Assembly (NCBI GenBank): GCA_014656175.1
Contig: BNBX01000002.1
Location: forward strand, 810,776 to 874,775
Direction: 5' to 3'
Source of the DNA: Streptomyces werraensis
GTDB taxonomy: Bacteria; Actinomycetota; Actinomycetes; Streptomycetales; Streptomycetaceae
DNA: 64,000 nt
Shown here in pieces: positions 36,296-45,386 of this stretch. The number at the start of each line of letters is the position of its first letter. Positions within the stretch are counted from its first letter, which is position 1. Both the position numbers and the translations under genes were made by a program. Below the pieces are notes generated by a model. That model ran no database searches and was not told the origin of the DNA. It saw only the letters and a program-made list of their open reading frames with translations.

Positions 36296-37339
36296 ATGAG
36301 TTTCACCACCCCACCGCGGCCGGTCGACGTGACGGCCCTGTTCCCTCAGTTGGCCCCACTGGCGCGCACGGCGACCCGGCTGCACCCGCGGCCCGGGTCG
36401 CCGACCGTGCACGACAGCTCCGTCGGCGGGCCGCTGCTGTGGCCCGCCGACGAGCCGTGGCCGCACTGCGACGAGCGGCACGACAGACATGCGACGCGGG
36501 AGGTCCACTCCCCGGACGACATCCGGCTCTTCCGCCAGAACCGCCTCGTGGCGGCCGAGCGGCAGCGCCGCGATCCTCAGGCACCTGAGTACACCACCGA
36601 GGAACTGGCGACCGCTGAGCGGCTCCTTGCCGGCAGCCCTTGGTTCGACGGCCCGATCGCCATGCTTCCCGTCGCCCAGTTGTACGCCCGCGACGTCCCC
36701 TTCCCGAGCCCGCCAGGTGCCGACCTCCTCCAGGTGCTGTGGTGCCCCTTCGACCACCCGGGGCGCCCCCATCCCCGCACCGCGGTCTTCTGGCGCTCCT
36801 CCAGCACCGTCACCGACGTCCTCGACGCCCCGCCCGAACCGCCGGTCGTCCAGTCCGCCTACTACCTCCCGTGGCCGTGCCTGCTCTCACCCGAGCAGGT
36901 CACCGAGTACCCCAACCCCCTGGAACTGAGTGAGGAACTGCAGGAACAACTGGCCGACGAGAGCCGCTGGGAGACGGTTGACCCTGCGCGGTACGACAGC
37001 TACGCGGACGACCCGGAGGAGCTGTACCTGACCAACCTGTCCACCGCCCCCGGATGGAAGACCGGAGGCTGGACCAGATGGGGCGTCACCGACCCCGTGC
37101 CCCGGCCCTGCCCCGAGTGCGGCACCGAGACGGTTCCGCTCCTCACCATCGGGTCCTCGGAATGGAACTCCCACAGCGAGAGCTGGATGCCCGAAGAGGA
37201 ACGCGCCCACTCGACCCTGCTCCCCCTGTGCACCCCGCGCTGGAACTTCACCATGATCGACATCGCCGGCGGCCGCACCCTCCAGCTTCACGTCTGCCCG
37301 GCTTCCCCGGACCACCCTCACATCGCCCTGGTCCAGTGA
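36296..37339 (+). CDS. YwqG/DUF1963-like protein, candidate immunity or partner of the nuclease
   Basis: ATG 36296, with GGGAG upstream, gives 347 aa without signal peptide, so it stays in the cytoplasm. The start HDSSVGGPLLWPADEPWPHC (near residue 40) is the signature of YwqG/DUF1963 proteins. Later parts include PIAMLPVAQLY, QVLWCPFDHP and a zinc-ribbon-like CPECGTETVPLL, then CTPRWNFTMIDIAGG. It follows the nuclease gene by 34 nt and probably shares its transcript. Intracellular small-domain proteins in this position are often immunity proteins for secreted toxins, and YwqG lies near toxin genes in Bacillus; this is inference from position. Confidence 0.72.
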   Translation: MSFTTPPRPVDVTALFPQLAPLARTATRLHPRPGSPTVHDSSVGGPLLWPADEPWPHCDERHDRHATREVHSPDDIRLFRQNRLVAAERQRRDPQAPEYTTEELATAERLLAGSPWFDGPIAMLPVAQLYARDVPFPSPPGADLLQVLWCPFDHPGRPHPRTAVFWRSSSTVTDVLDAPPEPPVVQSAYYLPWPCLLSPEQVTEYPNPLELSEELQEQLADESRWETVDPARYDSYADDPEELYLTNLSTAPGWKTGGWTRWGVTDPVPRPCPECGTETVPLLTIGSSEWNSHSESWMPEEERAHSTLLPLCTPRWNFTMIDIAGGRTLQLHVCPASPDHPHIALVQ

Positions 37340-37404
37340 GCCTCTCCGGCGTTCCCGCCCCGCCGAGGTGACCGTAGGTTCGATGGTGTGATCGTGGGCC
37401 GCGG

Positions 37405-38502
37405 TCAGAGCAGGACGAGGAGCCTGGTCCCCGGCACCAGCTTCCGGTTGACCGACGTCGACTGGACGAACACCGTGTAGGCGTCGTTGCTCCCCGGCGC
37501 CACCGTGACCTCGGTCGCGGGCAGGCCGAGGAGCTGGCGGGCGGCGGGGCCGGTGAACACCTTGCCCGTCATGCGGCCGGTCGCCGGGTCCTTCTCCGCC
37601 ACGGCTATCTGCTTGTTCGCCTGCACCTTCTCGCGCTTGGACAGCTCGTAGAAGGCGCACCCGGTTTTGTACGGATGCCCGGCGCTGGTGACGAAGTCGC
37701 GGATCGACGTGCTCTGGTCGACCGGGATGAGCACGTACTTGCCGGCGTCCAGGGCCTGGAGGTTGGACGTCACGTCCGCCGCGCTCAGGTCCTGGCCCAT
37801 CGCGAAGAGGTTCCGGGTGCCGCGCACGCCGTGCTCGCGGTCGCGCAGGAACCGGGTGGCGGCCGTCTTGACGGCGCCGATCGCCTCCTCGACGCCCTGG
37901 TCGGAGTCGGCGTCCCAGATCGAGATGTTGCCCGTCGGGAAGCCGTACTGCTGGGCGGTGCGCTTGGCCAGGGAGTTCGGCACCATGATGGCCGACGTCC
38001 AGTGGTCCGGCAGGGTGTTGAGCTTGTCGGCGATCCGGCTCCGCCATTCGTCCAGCACTGCACGCCCGTCCGGCATGAGGTCGTGCCGTGCACCCGTCTT
38101 GTCGGCGCCGGAGGCGTTCTCCTCGCCGTCGGTGACGACGACCTGGAGGAAGCTGTGCTCGCCGTACTCCTCCCAGATGTGTCCGAGGTCGTCGAGCGCC
38201 TTCACCGACGCCTGGATCAGCGCCGTCGCGCCGTTCTCCACGGTGTACAGCCCGCGCATGGACGGCAGATGCTTCACGTCCATGTCCCACACCAGGTTCT
38301 CGACGAGGTGGTCGAAGGCGTAGAGACTGATCCGGGTCTCGTGCCCGAGCCGGTCGGACTCCTCCGCCAGCCCTTTCACGAACTCGTCGACTACCCGCAC
38401 CAGTTGCTCCGAGTGGCCCTGCATCGAACCGGACTTGTCGATGACGAGAGCGACGTGGTTCACGAAGTGCTTCTTCAGCCGGTCCTTCACCGTGGCGCTC
38501 AT
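37405..38502 (-). CDS. Von Willebrand factor A (VWA) domain protein
   Basis: ATG 38502 gives 365 aa; ATG 38511 with a purine-rich site beside it is an alternative. The metal-ion-dependent adhesion site is DKSGSM near residue 23, followed by the TALIQ threonine and the VVTDGEE strand, so the MIDAS looks complete. The N-terminal lead VKDRLKKHFVNHVALVI has no signal peptide and the protein is probably cytoplasmic. The C-terminus is a small beta domain ending KLVPGTRLLVLL. No chaperone, ter or MoxR gene is adjacent, so its partner is unknown. It is unrelated in sequence to the VWA at 57142. Confidence 0.82.
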   Translation of the reverse strand: MSATVKDRLKKHFVNHVALVIDKSGSMQGHSEQLVRVVDEFVKGLAEESDRLGHETRISLYAFDHLVENLVWDMDVKHLPSMRGLYTVENGATALIQASVKALDDLGHIWEEYGEHSFLQVVVTDGEENASGADKTGARHDLMPDGRAVLDEWRSRIADKLNTLPDHWTSAIMVPNSLAKRTAQQYGFPTGNISIWDADSDQGVEEAIGAVKTAATRFLRDREHGVRGTRNLFAMGQDLSAADVTSNLQALDAGKYVLIPVDQSTSIRDFVTSAGHPYKTGCAFYELSKREKVQANKQIAVAEKDPATGRMTGKVFTGPAARQLLGLPATEVTVAPGSNDAYTVFVQSTSVNRKLVPGTRLLVLL

Positions 38503-38862
38503 CGCGTCCATCCCTTTCCCCCTCGGCCGCCGGGAAGCTCCCCAACGTCCTTTTCCGCAGGCGGACGTGTCCGTCCGAGGCGTTGACCCCGAATGGATCC
38601 TGGTCCGTCCAGATGATGGCTTCACCCTAGTGAGGGGCACTGACAACGGGGCTGAGCTGCGGTTCTCGCGACCTGGGGCGCACGTTCACGTGTCCGGTAC
38701 GGCGTGACCCCGCGCGCCCGCCGACGCCCATGCCCGCAAGCGCCATTGTCGGCCGACTTGGGGTGACTTCTCGCCGCAACCGTTGAGTGGGCCGCGATGA
38801 ACGGTTGATGGTTCATCTAAAGCTCTGTTCCGTCGAAGCCCCGACCGGAAGGAACCACCACT
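38503..38862. other. Non-coding divergent region between the VWA and crystallin-like genes
   Basis: No gene is supported. An inverted repeat GATGAAC - 8 nt - GTTCATC at 38796-38817 lies 46 nt upstream of the small secreted gene and could be an operator. A GGAAGGA ribosome site precedes ATG 38863. No clear promoter was fixed. Confidence 0.5.
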
Positions 38863-39216
38863 ATGAAGAGCCGACCCAGGAAGCCGGCGTTGGGTGCCAT
38901 GGCTGCCGTCGCATTGAGCCTCGTGCTCCCGGCCGCCCCCGCCTTGGCCACTGAGGAGATCGACTGTGGCGTCGGCACGGATGCCGTGCGGATGACGTAT
39001 CTCGAGGACGGCGCGGAGCGCAGCCGGTGCTGGACCGGACCGGGTGACGTCTCGCTCGGACAGGGCGGGGTCACTTCCTTCTCCTCGGGAGCCCACGAGG
39101 TGGTCGTCTTCTGGAGGACGAACTCGGGATGGGACGTCGCAGTCCTCCCGCCCCGCACGTCGGCCCCCTTCACCGGGGCCGGCACCCATCATGTCTACGG
39201 CTTCCACGTCAGGTGA
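38863..39216 (+). CDS. Small secreted beta/gamma-crystallin-like protein
   Basis: The 117-aa protein has a signal peptide (residues 1-29, ending PALA) and an 88-aa mature domain with two cysteines (EIDCG and SRCWTG), probably a disulfide. The pattern CWTGPGDVSLGQGGVTSFSSG followed by HEVVVFWRTNSGW resembles the single-domain crystallin-fold proteins secreted by Streptomyces, a group that includes enzyme inhibitors and killer-toxin-like proteins. The activity cannot be told from the sequence. It has its own ribosome site (GGAAGGA) and a bidirectional terminator after it, so it is monocistronic. Confidence 0.72.
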   Translation: MKSRPRKPALGAMAAVALSLVLPAAPALATEEIDCGVGTDAVRMTYLEDGAERSRCWTGPGDVSLGQGGVTSFSSGAHEVVVFWRTNSGWDVAVLPPRTSAPFTGAGTHHVYGFHVR

Positions 39217-39285
39217 CCGCTGACGGCGGCGGGCCGGCCCGTCATGGCCGGTCGGTGCCGACGCGCCCCAGGTGAACGGCACGCA

Positions 39286-39323
39286 GAAGCCCTCCGCGTC
39301 CGACGGAGGACGCGGAGGGCTTC
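39286..39323. terminator. Bidirectional terminator between convergent genes
   Basis: A perfect 16-bp stem starting GAAGCCCTCCGCGTCC with a 6-nt loop separates the crystallin-like gene from the MFS transporter gene, which ends at 39339 on the other strand. Confidence 0.85.
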
Positions 39324-39338
39324 AACGGGGCAGAGAGC

Positions 39339-40748
39339 TCAGGGAGCCACGCTGACGGAGGCGTTGTCGCGGGCCGTCGCCTCGACGGCCTCCCCCTCCT
39401 CCAGCCCCACATCCTTCGTCTCCCGCCCCAGCAGCAGCGCCACCAGCGTCAGCAGCGCCATCGAGGACAGGTAGACGCCGACCAGCCACGGGGAGCCGTC
39501 GCCGGCCTCCCACAGGGCCACCGCTATGAAGGGGGCCACGGCCGCGCCGAGGATCGAGCTGACGTTGTAGGAGATGCCGGAGCCCGTGTACCGCACGCTC
39601 GTCGGGAACAGTTCCGGCAGCAGCGCGCCCATCGGGCCGAACGTCATGCCCATCAGCGTGAAGCCGAACACCAGCCACAGCACCACTCCGACCGTGCCGA
39701 GGCCGATCAGCGGCACCCAGACCAGGCCGAAGACCAGGATCCCGGCCGTGACCGCGATCAGCGTGGCGCGCCGGCCGTAGCGGTCCGCGAGCGGGCCGGA
39801 GACCAGGGTGAACACCGCGAAGAACAGCACACCGAAGATCATCATCAGTACGAACGTCGTGTACTCGTAGCCCAGACCCGGCACGGCCGCGTCCTCCGCC
39901 GTGCGGCCGTAGCTGAGCGAGAACGTGGTCATCAGGTAGAAGAGCACGTACGTCGCCAGCATGAAGAACGTGCCGAGGATCAGCTGCTTCCAGTGGTTCC
40001 GGAAGACCGTGGCCAGCGGCAGCTTCCGCACCAGGCCCGCCTCCCGCGTCTTCGCGAACACCGGCGCCTCGACCAGGCGCATCCGCACCCACAGGCCGAT
40101 CGCGACCATCACCGCGGAGAACAGGAACGGGATGCGCCACCCCCAGTTGAGGAAGGCGTCCGACGGCTGGGACGGGTCGGCGCCGGCCGCGGACGGCAGC
40201 AGCGCGCCGATGACCAGGAACAGGCCGTTGCCGATGATGAAGCCGAGCGGTGCGCCCAGCTGCGGGAACGTGCCGTACAGGGCGCGCTTGCCCTTGGGTG
40301 CGTTCTCGGTCGCGACCAGGGCCGCGCCGCTCCACTCACCGCCGAGCGCGAAGCCCTGCGCCAGCCGCATGAGCACCAGCAGCGCGGTCGCCACCCAGCC
40401 GGCCTGCGCGTAGGTGGGCAGTACGCCGATGAGGAACGTGGCGATGCCCATGGTGAGCAGGGAGGCCACGAGCGTTCCCTTGCGGCCGAGGCGGTCGCCG
40501 AGGTGGCCGAAGACCACCGCGCCGATCGGCCGGGCGACCATCGCGGCGCCGAACACCGCGAACGACGACAGCAGCGCCGTGGTGGGGTCGCTGCTGGGGA
40601 AGAACAGCGTGGGGAAGACCAGTACGGCGGCGGTCGCGTAGATGTAGAAGTCGTAGAACTCGATCGTCGTGCCGATGAGGCTGGCGATGAGCACGCGCGA
40701 CCGCGAGTTGACGGGAGCCGGGGCCGGACTGGTGGTTGGTGCGGGCAT
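39339..40748 (-). CDS. MFS transporter, metabolite:H+ symporter (MHS/ShiA-ProP) type
   Basis: The 469-aa protein has about 12 membrane helices and MHS hallmarks: ASLIGTTIEFYDFYIYATAA in helix 1, RPIGAVVFGHLGDRLGRKG after helix 2 (the MFS loop motif), LMRLAQGFALGGEWSGAAL in helix 4 and GPLADRYGRRAT in the second half. MHS members import organic acids or osmolytes such as shikimate, ketoglutarate or proline with protons. It stands alone, divergent from the EF-G paralogue, with nested palindromes just upstream of its start. The substrate is not visible. Confidence 0.88.
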   Translation of the reverse strand: MPAPTTSPAPAPVNSRSRVLIASLIGTTIEFYDFYIYATAAVLVFPTLFFPSSDPTTALLSSFAVFGAAMVARPIGAVVFGHLGDRLGRKGTLVASLLTMGIATFLIGVLPTYAQAGWVATALLVLMRLAQGFALGGEWSGAALVATENAPKGKRALYGTFPQLGAPLGFIIGNGLFLVIGALLPSAAGADPSQPSDAFLNWGWRIPFLFSAVMVAIGLWVRMRLVEAPVFAKTREAGLVRKLPLATVFRNHWKQLILGTFFMLATYVLFYLMTTFSLSYGRTAEDAAVPGLGYEYTTFVLMMIFGVLFFAVFTLVSGPLADRYGRRATLIAVTAGILVFGLVWVPLIGLGTVGVVLWLVFGFTLMGMTFGPMGALLPELFPTSVRYTGSGISYNVSSILGAAVAPFIAVALWEAGDGSPWLVGVYLSSMALLTLVALLLGRETKDVGLEEGEAVEATARDNASVSVAP

Positions 40749-40792
40749 TTCACGGTCTTTCCACGGGGACGATCACTCCACATTCTCAGAAG

Positions 40793-40830
40793 GTCTCACG
40801 TCTCAGGAACGTCGTTCCATCATGTGAGAC
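40793..40830. promoter_or_regulatory. Nested palindromic operator upstream of the MFS transporter
   Basis: Outer arms GTCTCAC (40793-40799) and GTGAGAC (40824-40830) enclose an inner near-perfect palindrome GGAACG-T-CGTTCC (40806-40818). The site starts 45 nt upstream of the transporter ATG, the usual place for a repressor or activator. Such 13-mer palindromes occur with IclR and GntR regulators; no regulator is adjacent. Confidence 0.55.
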
Positions 40831-40964
40831 AACTTCTGTGTGACCTGCGGCGGAAATTGCGTGGCACTGCGATCGCTCGTCTCCCTACACTCGCCGAGCA
40901 GGCGCCCACCGCCCCCTGCCGGCGGTGCGCGCGATCAAGATCCGACCTGGAAGGGAGTCCGGCC

Positions 40965-41081
40965 GTGCGTGTCCACACCGCTGTCGCCGCCGCTCCCCGT
41001 TCCCGGTCCCGCCGGTCCGTGGTGATCCTGGTGTCTCCGGCCGCCCGGTGCCCGCTGCGCGGCCGGCACCGGCTGCCCTGA
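40965..41081 (+). CDS. Putative 38-aa arginine-rich leader peptide upstream of the EF-G paralogue
   Basis: GTG 40965 is preceded by GGAAGGGA at a normal distance and opens a 38-aa frame rich in arginine (RVHTAVAAAPRSRSRRSVV, ending PLRGRHRLP), stopping 99 nt before the EF-G-like ATG. Short upstream frames control some translation-factor and ribosome-protection genes by attenuation, so this may be a leader peptide. The only support is the ribosome site and position; it may equally be chance in high-GC DNA. Confidence 0.35.
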   Translation: MRVHTAVAAAPRSRSRRSVVILVSPAARCPLRGRHRLP

Positions 41082-41180
41082 CGCACGTCCGACCCCTGGT
41101 TCCGACCGGGAGTGCTCGGCGCCGTGCGCCGGGGGGAATCGCGCTGCCCTTTTCCGGTTCCATCCGAAAGGCCACGGGCC

Positions 41181-43229
41181 ATGCGCACCACCGACACCCT
41201 CGCCGTCGTCCGCAACCTCGGCATCCTCGCCCACGTCGACGCCGGCAAGACCACCGTCACCGAGCGGATCCTGTACTCCACCGGCACCACCCACAAGCGC
41301 GGCGAGGTGCACGACGGCACCACCGTCACCGACTTCGACCCGCAGGAGCGCGACCGGGGCATCACCATCTTCTCCGCCGCCGTGACCTGCTCCTGGGACG
41401 GTCACCGGATCAACCTGATCGACACCCCGGGCCACGTCGACTTCGCCGACGAGGTCGAGCGTTCCCTGCGCGTCCTCGACGGGGCGGTCGCCGTGTTCGA
41501 CGCGGTCGCCGGGGTGGAGCCGCAGAGCGAGTCGGTGTGGCGGCAGGCCGACCGGCACGGTGTGCCGCGCATCGCGTTCGTCAACAAGATGGACCGGGCC
41601 GGCGCCGACCTCGACGCCGCCGTCGCCTCCATCAGGGAGCGGCTGCACCCGGCGCCGCTAGCCGTGCAGCTCCCGATCGGGGCCGAGGACGCCTTCACCG
41701 GCGTCGTCGACCTGCTCGGCATGCGCGCCCTCACCTGGGACGACGGCGGTGAGGCCCGCGATCCGGCGCCCGTGCCCGACGCCCTGCGGGAGGAGGCGCT
41801 ACGGCGGCGTCGGCTGCTGGAGGAAGCGGTGGCGGAACTGCACCCGGCCGCGCTGGAGGAGTTCTGCGACACCGGCGCGCTCCGCACCGGAACGCTCACG
41901 GCGGCCCTGCGGGGCCTGACCGCGCGCGGTGAGGCCGTGGTCGTGCTGTGCGGCTCCGCCTACCGCAACCGCGGGATCGAGCCGCTGCTGGACGCCGTCC
42001 TCGCCTACCTGCCGTCGCCGCTGGACGTGCCGCCGGTGCGCGGCACGCACGACGGCGCCGAGCAGGAGCGGCCCGCCGACCCGGCTGCGCCGCTCGCCGC
42101 CCTCGCGTTCAAGGTGAACGCCACCGCCACCGGACGCCTCACCTACCTGCGCGTCTATTCCGGAATGATCGAACAGGGGGACACCGTGTGGGACGCCACC
42201 GCAGGCCGTGCCGAGCGCGTCGGACGCATCCTGCGCGTCACCGCCGACCGGCGAGCCCGCCTGGACCGTGCGGTCGCCGGTGACATCGTCGCCGTCGTCG
42301 GGCTGAAGGGAGCCCGCGCCGGCGCCACGCTGTGCGCGCCGGACGCCCCGCTGGTGCTGGAGCCTCCCGGCACCGCCGAGCCTGTCGTCTCGGTCGCCGT
42401 CGAGGCGCTGCGCGGCACGGACACCGGACGTCTGGCGTCGGCGCTGGTCCGGCTCGCCGAGGAGGACCCCTCACTGGTCGTGCGCGCCGACGCCGAGACG
42501 GGGCAGACGGTGCTGTCCGGCATGGGTGAGCTGCACCTGGAGGTCGCGGTGGAGCGGATCCGGAGCGACCACGGGCTCGGTGTCAACGTGGGTCGTCCCA
42601 GGGTGAGTTACCGGGAGACCGTGGACCGGGGCGTGTCCGGGTTCGTGTACCGGCACGTCAAACAGGACGGCGGGGCGGGGCAGTTCGCCCACGTGGTGCT
42701 CGACGTGGAGCCGCTGGAGGACCCCGGGCGGGGCTTCGAGTTCCGTTCGGCGGTCGTCGGCGGCCGGGTGCCGCAGGAGTACGTCCGTGCCGTGGAGGCC
42801 GGCTGCCGGGACGCGCTCGCCGAGGGCCCCCTCGGCGGGCACCCGGTGACGGGCCTGCGGGTGACGCTCACCGACGGCTCGACGCACGTCAGGGACTCGT
42901 CCGACACCGCGTTCCGCACCGCGGGCCGGTTCGGTCTGCGGGACGCGTTGCGGGCGTGCGCGATGGTGCTGCTGGAGCCGGTCGCCGAGGTCACGGTCAC
43001 CGTGCCGCAGGACGCGGTCGGGTCGGTGCTCGGCGATCTGGCGGCGCGGCGCGGCCGGGTGAGCGGTTCTGCCACCCGGGCGGGCGCGGCGGTCGTCACC
43101 GCGACCGTGCCGCTGGCCGAACTCTTCGGCTACGCGACCCGGCTGCGCAGCCGCACCCAGGGCCGCGGCACGTTCACCAGCCGGCCGACCGGATACGCGC
43201 CGGCGCCGGCCGAGGTGACCGCGCGGTGA
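41181..43229 (+). CDS. fusB: EF-G paralogue (FusB-like translational GTPase)
   Basis: I start at ATG 41181, which lines up with the family N-terminus, giving 682 aa. GTPase motifs are intact: AHVDAGKTT (G1, near 14), DRGITI (G2), DTPGHVDF (G3, near 82) and NKMD (G4, near 136). Domain II, the FMGELHLE-like [15 protein letters not shown], domain IV ([24 protein letters not shown]) and a C-terminal domain are present. It is shorter than the housekeeping EF-G (about 700 aa) and has no ribosomal-protein genes around it. Streptomyces carry such second copies (named FusB in some), which may act in special translation states or drug resistance. Not essential-type context; the role is unproven. Confidence 0.87.
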   Translation: MRTTDTLAVVRNLGILAHVDAGKTTVTERILYSTGTTHKRGEVHDGTTVTDFDPQERDRGITIFSAAVTCSWDGHRINLIDTPGHVDFADEVERSLRVLDGAVAVFDAVAGVEPQSESVWRQADRHGVPRIAFVNKMDRAGADLDAAVASIRERLHPAPLAVQLPIGAEDAFTGVVDLLGMRALTWDDGGEARDPAPVPDALREEALRRRRLLEEAVAELHPAALEEFCDTGALRTGTLTAALRGLTARGEAVVVLCGSAYRNRGIEPLLDAVLAYLPSPLDVPPVRGTHDGAEQERPADPAAPLAALAFKVNATATGRLTYLRVYSGMIEQGDTVWDATAGRAERVGRILRVTADRRARLDRAVAGDIVAVVGLKGARAGATLCAPDAPLVLEPPGTAEPVVSVAVEALRGTDTGRLASALVRLAEEDPSLVVRADAETGQTVLSGMGELHLEVAVERIRSDHGLGVNVGRPRVSYRETVDRGVSGFVYRHVKQDGGAGQFAHVVLDVEPLEDPGRGFEFRSAVVGGRVPQEYVRAVEAGCRDALAEGPLGGHPVTGLRVTLTDGSTHVRDSSDTAFRTAGRFGLRDALRACAMVLLEPVAEVTVTVPQDAVGSVLGDLAARRGRVSGSATRAGAAVVTATVPLAELFGYATRLRSRTQGRGTFTSRPTGYAPAPAEVTAR

Positions 43230-43251
43230 CGCGGTGACGCGGCGGCCGGCC

Positions 43252-43286
43252 GGCGGTCCCTCCCCGACCCGGGGGGAGGGACCGCC
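43252..43286. terminator. Terminator between the EF-G paralogue and GH55 genes
   Basis: A perfect 14-bp stem GGCGGTCCCTCCCC/GGGGAGGGACCGCC with a 7-nt loop lies between convergent genes and can serve both. Confidence 0.85.
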
Positions 43287-43327
43287 CGCCGGCCCTTGCA
43301 CCCGGACGCACCCCGGCGCGGACGCGC

Positions 43328-45142
43328 TCAGGGGTACGACACCACCACCGACGGCACCGTGTCCGAGCCCGACGTCGGGGCCCCGGTGTCGTTGATGACG
43401 CACTCGTACTGTCCGTGCCCGCTCAGCGAGATGACCATGATGTGGTGGAAGCGCACCCCGGGCCGCTCCGGGGCGGCGAAGCCGTGGTGCTGGACGATCG
43501 TCGGGTCGACGTTGTAGTAGCAGTAGCTGCCCATGCCCCAGCCCTCGTGGGTGGTGACGTGGTCGCCGACCTTGTAGGCGGCGTAGCCCTTGAGCGAGCC
43601 GTTCTGGATCGCGGCCTGGTTCGGGGCGTCGTAGGCCTTCTCGTTCTGGAAGAAGATCGTGCGGCCGCGTTCGCCGTTCCACTGCACGTCGTACTTGTTG
43701 AAGTGCTCGACGAACAGGCCGGTGGCGAGGACGTCGTGGCCGTTGACGACGACACCGTAGTCGCAGCGGTTGGTCTCCCAGCCCACGCCCTCGCCGTGAT
43801 CGGCCCGCCAGACCCAGGTGTGGTCGACGATGGTGTGCCGGGCGTTGACCACCATGCTGGTGGTCGCCCTGCCGGGGCCGGCGCCGCCGATCCGGATGAA
43901 GACGTCCTGGACGGTGATGGGGTTGGCCGCGTGGTTCCGGGCGGCGCCGCGGGGGCCGACCTCCAGCAGGACCGGCGAGTTGACCGTTCCGGCGTCGATG
44001 AGGAAGCCGGCCAGCCGTACGCCGTCGACGTCGGCGACCTTCAGGGCGGTGACGCCGCCGTCGGGGACGAGGGTGGCGTAACCGAGGCCCAGGACGACCG
44101 TGTCCGGCCGGTTCACCCGGACCGGCTGGTCGACGTGGTAGATGCCGGGCGTGAGCAGCAGATGGAGACCCTGCTCCAGCGCCCGGTTCATGGTGGCCGC
44201 CGAGTCTCCCGGCTTCGCGACGTAGAAGCGCTCCAGCGGCAGCGAGGTGCCGCGCGGGGTGCCGTTGCCCCAGGTGACGCCGCGCGCGTTCCTCCGCAGC
44301 GCGGGCAGGAAGACACGGTACTTCTCATCGTCGAGGTACAGGAAGGGCTTCTCGCGGGAGAGGGGCGTGGTGTCGAGTGTGGTGTACGGCGGGTTCGGGA
44401 AGCTCTGCGCGGGGGCGCCCTCGACGCCGGAGAACACCATGTTCCACACGGCGTTGGTCCAGCCGCCGACCGAGCTCTCCCGGGTGTACCACTGCTGCTG
44501 CGAGTAGGGGCCCACCGTGCCGTCGATCCGGCTGTCGGCGATGTAACCGCCGCTGGCCCAACCGTACGTGGACGAGGCCAGGTTGAGGTCGCCGCGTATG
44601 TGCATCCGGCGGAACGGCGCGGCCTGGGCGACGGCCCACCGGTTGGTGCCGTTCGCCGGGACGAGGGCCAGGTTCTCCGCCGAGCGCCAGAAGTTCTGCG
44701 TGGCGTTGCCGTCGAACCATCCGGCGTCGACCGTCACGTCGCCGTGGATGGTGGTGTCGTCGGGGGACAGGCCGAGGCCGGAGACCGAGGTGTAGAAGCC
44801 GAGCTGGGCGTTGAGCCCCTGGTAGGTGCCGGGCTTGAAGAAGAACTGGTACCGGCCGGGGCCGAACTGGTCCTCCTCCTGCCGGGCGAACACCTCGTCC
44901 AGCCTGGCCTGGATGCCCGGCGTGGACGGGTCGAAGACGATCACGTTGGGGCCGAGGTCGCCGCCGCCCTTCGGACGCGGGGGCCTTCTGTGCGCGGCCG
45001 GCGCCGCGGACGCCGTACCGGACAGGCCGGCCAGCACGGGCACGGCGGCCGCGGCACCGAGGACGGCCCGGCGGCCCACGGCGGAACGCGGGGCCGGAAC
45101 CGCGGGGGAGGAGGCGGAAGGGGAGTCGGACGTCGACGTCAT
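43328..45142 (-). CDS. Secreted GH55-like exo-beta-1,3-glucanase
   Basis: ATG 45142 (AGGAG upstream) gives 604 aa with a Tat-like signal (VGRRAVLGAAAAVPVLAG). The mature protein is a double right-handed beta-helix closely resembling actinobacterial GH55 laminarinases: GRYQFFFKPGTYQGLNAQLG, TIHGDVTVDAGWFDGNATQN, WASGGYIADSRIDG, then the second half with HTWVWRADHGEGVGWETNR, the likely active-site stretch, and LFVEHFNKYDVQW. GH55 enzymes release glucose or short beta-1,3-glucans from laminarin or fungal walls. In databases such genes are often mislabelled adenylyl cyclase. It faces an ABC importer/GH1 operon, and a CebR-like box is 46 nt upstream of its start. Confidence 0.87.
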   Translation of the reverse strand: MTSTSDSPSASSPAVPAPRSAVGRRAVLGAAAAVPVLAGLSGTASAAPAAHRRPPRPKGGGDLGPNVIVFDPSTPGIQARLDEVFARQEEDQFGPGRYQFFFKPGTYQGLNAQLGFYTSVSGLGLSPDDTTIHGDVTVDAGWFDGNATQNFWRSAENLALVPANGTNRWAVAQAAPFRRMHIRGDLNLASSTYGWASGGYIADSRIDGTVGPYSQQQWYTRESSVGGWTNAVWNMVFSGVEGAPAQSFPNPPYTTLDTTPLSREKPFLYLDDEKYRVFLPALRRNARGVTWGNGTPRGTSLPLERFYVAKPGDSAATMNRALEQGLHLLLTPGIYHVDQPVRVNRPDTVVLGLGYATLVPDGGVTALKVADVDGVRLAGFLIDAGTVNSPVLLEVGPRGAARNHAANPITVQDVFIRIGGAGPGRATTSMVVNARHTIVDHTWVWRADHGEGVGWETNRCDYGVVVNGHDVLATGLFVEHFNKYDVQWNGERGRTIFFQNEKAYDAPNQAAIQNGSLKGYAAYKVGDHVTTHEGWGMGSYCYYNVDPTIVQHHGFAAPERPGVRFHHIMVISLSGHGQYECVINDTGAPTSGSDTVPSVVVSYP

Positions 45143-45187
45143 GGGGCGGCTCTCCTGGGGTTCAAGAGGTGAAAGGAGCAGGGGAGG

Positions 45188-45201
45188 TGGGAGCGCTCTC
45201 T
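45188..45201. promoter_or_regulatory. CebR-like operator upstream of the GH55 gene
   Basis: TGGGAGCGCTCTCT matches the Streptomyces CebR palindrome TGGGAGCGCTCCCA at 12 of 14 positions. It lies 46 nt upstream of the GH55 ATG and 185 nt upstream of the binding-protein ATG. LacI-family CebR represses cello-oligosaccharide import and GH genes until cellobiose-type inducers bind, so glucan-induced control of this locus is plausible. Confidence 0.6.
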
Positions 45202-45276
45202 CGCCGCTGAATGGTTCATCCCCGGAACGCACGAGTCAAGACGCGCGGCAAGAGTCGAACGAGTCCGTCAGAACCC

Positions 45277-45305
45277 TTGACGTGGCCCCGGCCGCAGGTT
45301 TAACT
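45277..45305 (+). promoter_or_regulatory. Promoter of the ABC importer/GH1 operon
   Basis: A TTGACG -35 (45277-45282) and TTAACT -10 (45300-45305) are spaced 17 nt apart, 82 nt before the binding-protein ATG, within an AT-richer stretch. It is a good vegetative-type promoter for this GC level. Confidence 0.55.
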
Positions 45306-45386
45306 CACGTCCTAAATTAAGCCATGAGGTGCTGTCCCCGGAGTCTTCCCGGGACATTCGACCTTCCCGGAAAGGGACCAGGAGCC

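Larger units (their letters stand above)
40749..41180. other. Divergent regulatory region of the MFS transporter and the EF-G paralogue
   Basis: The 432-nt interval holds nested palindromes at 40793-40830 near the transporter start and a small GTG-started reading frame at 40965-41081 ahead of the EF-G gene. No other gene is supported. Confidence 0.55.

Noticed and set aside
37405..38502. VWA gene as part of the MoxR-VWA system
   Set aside because: It lies 15 kb away, differs in domain layout and has no MoxR or SWIM gene beside it.
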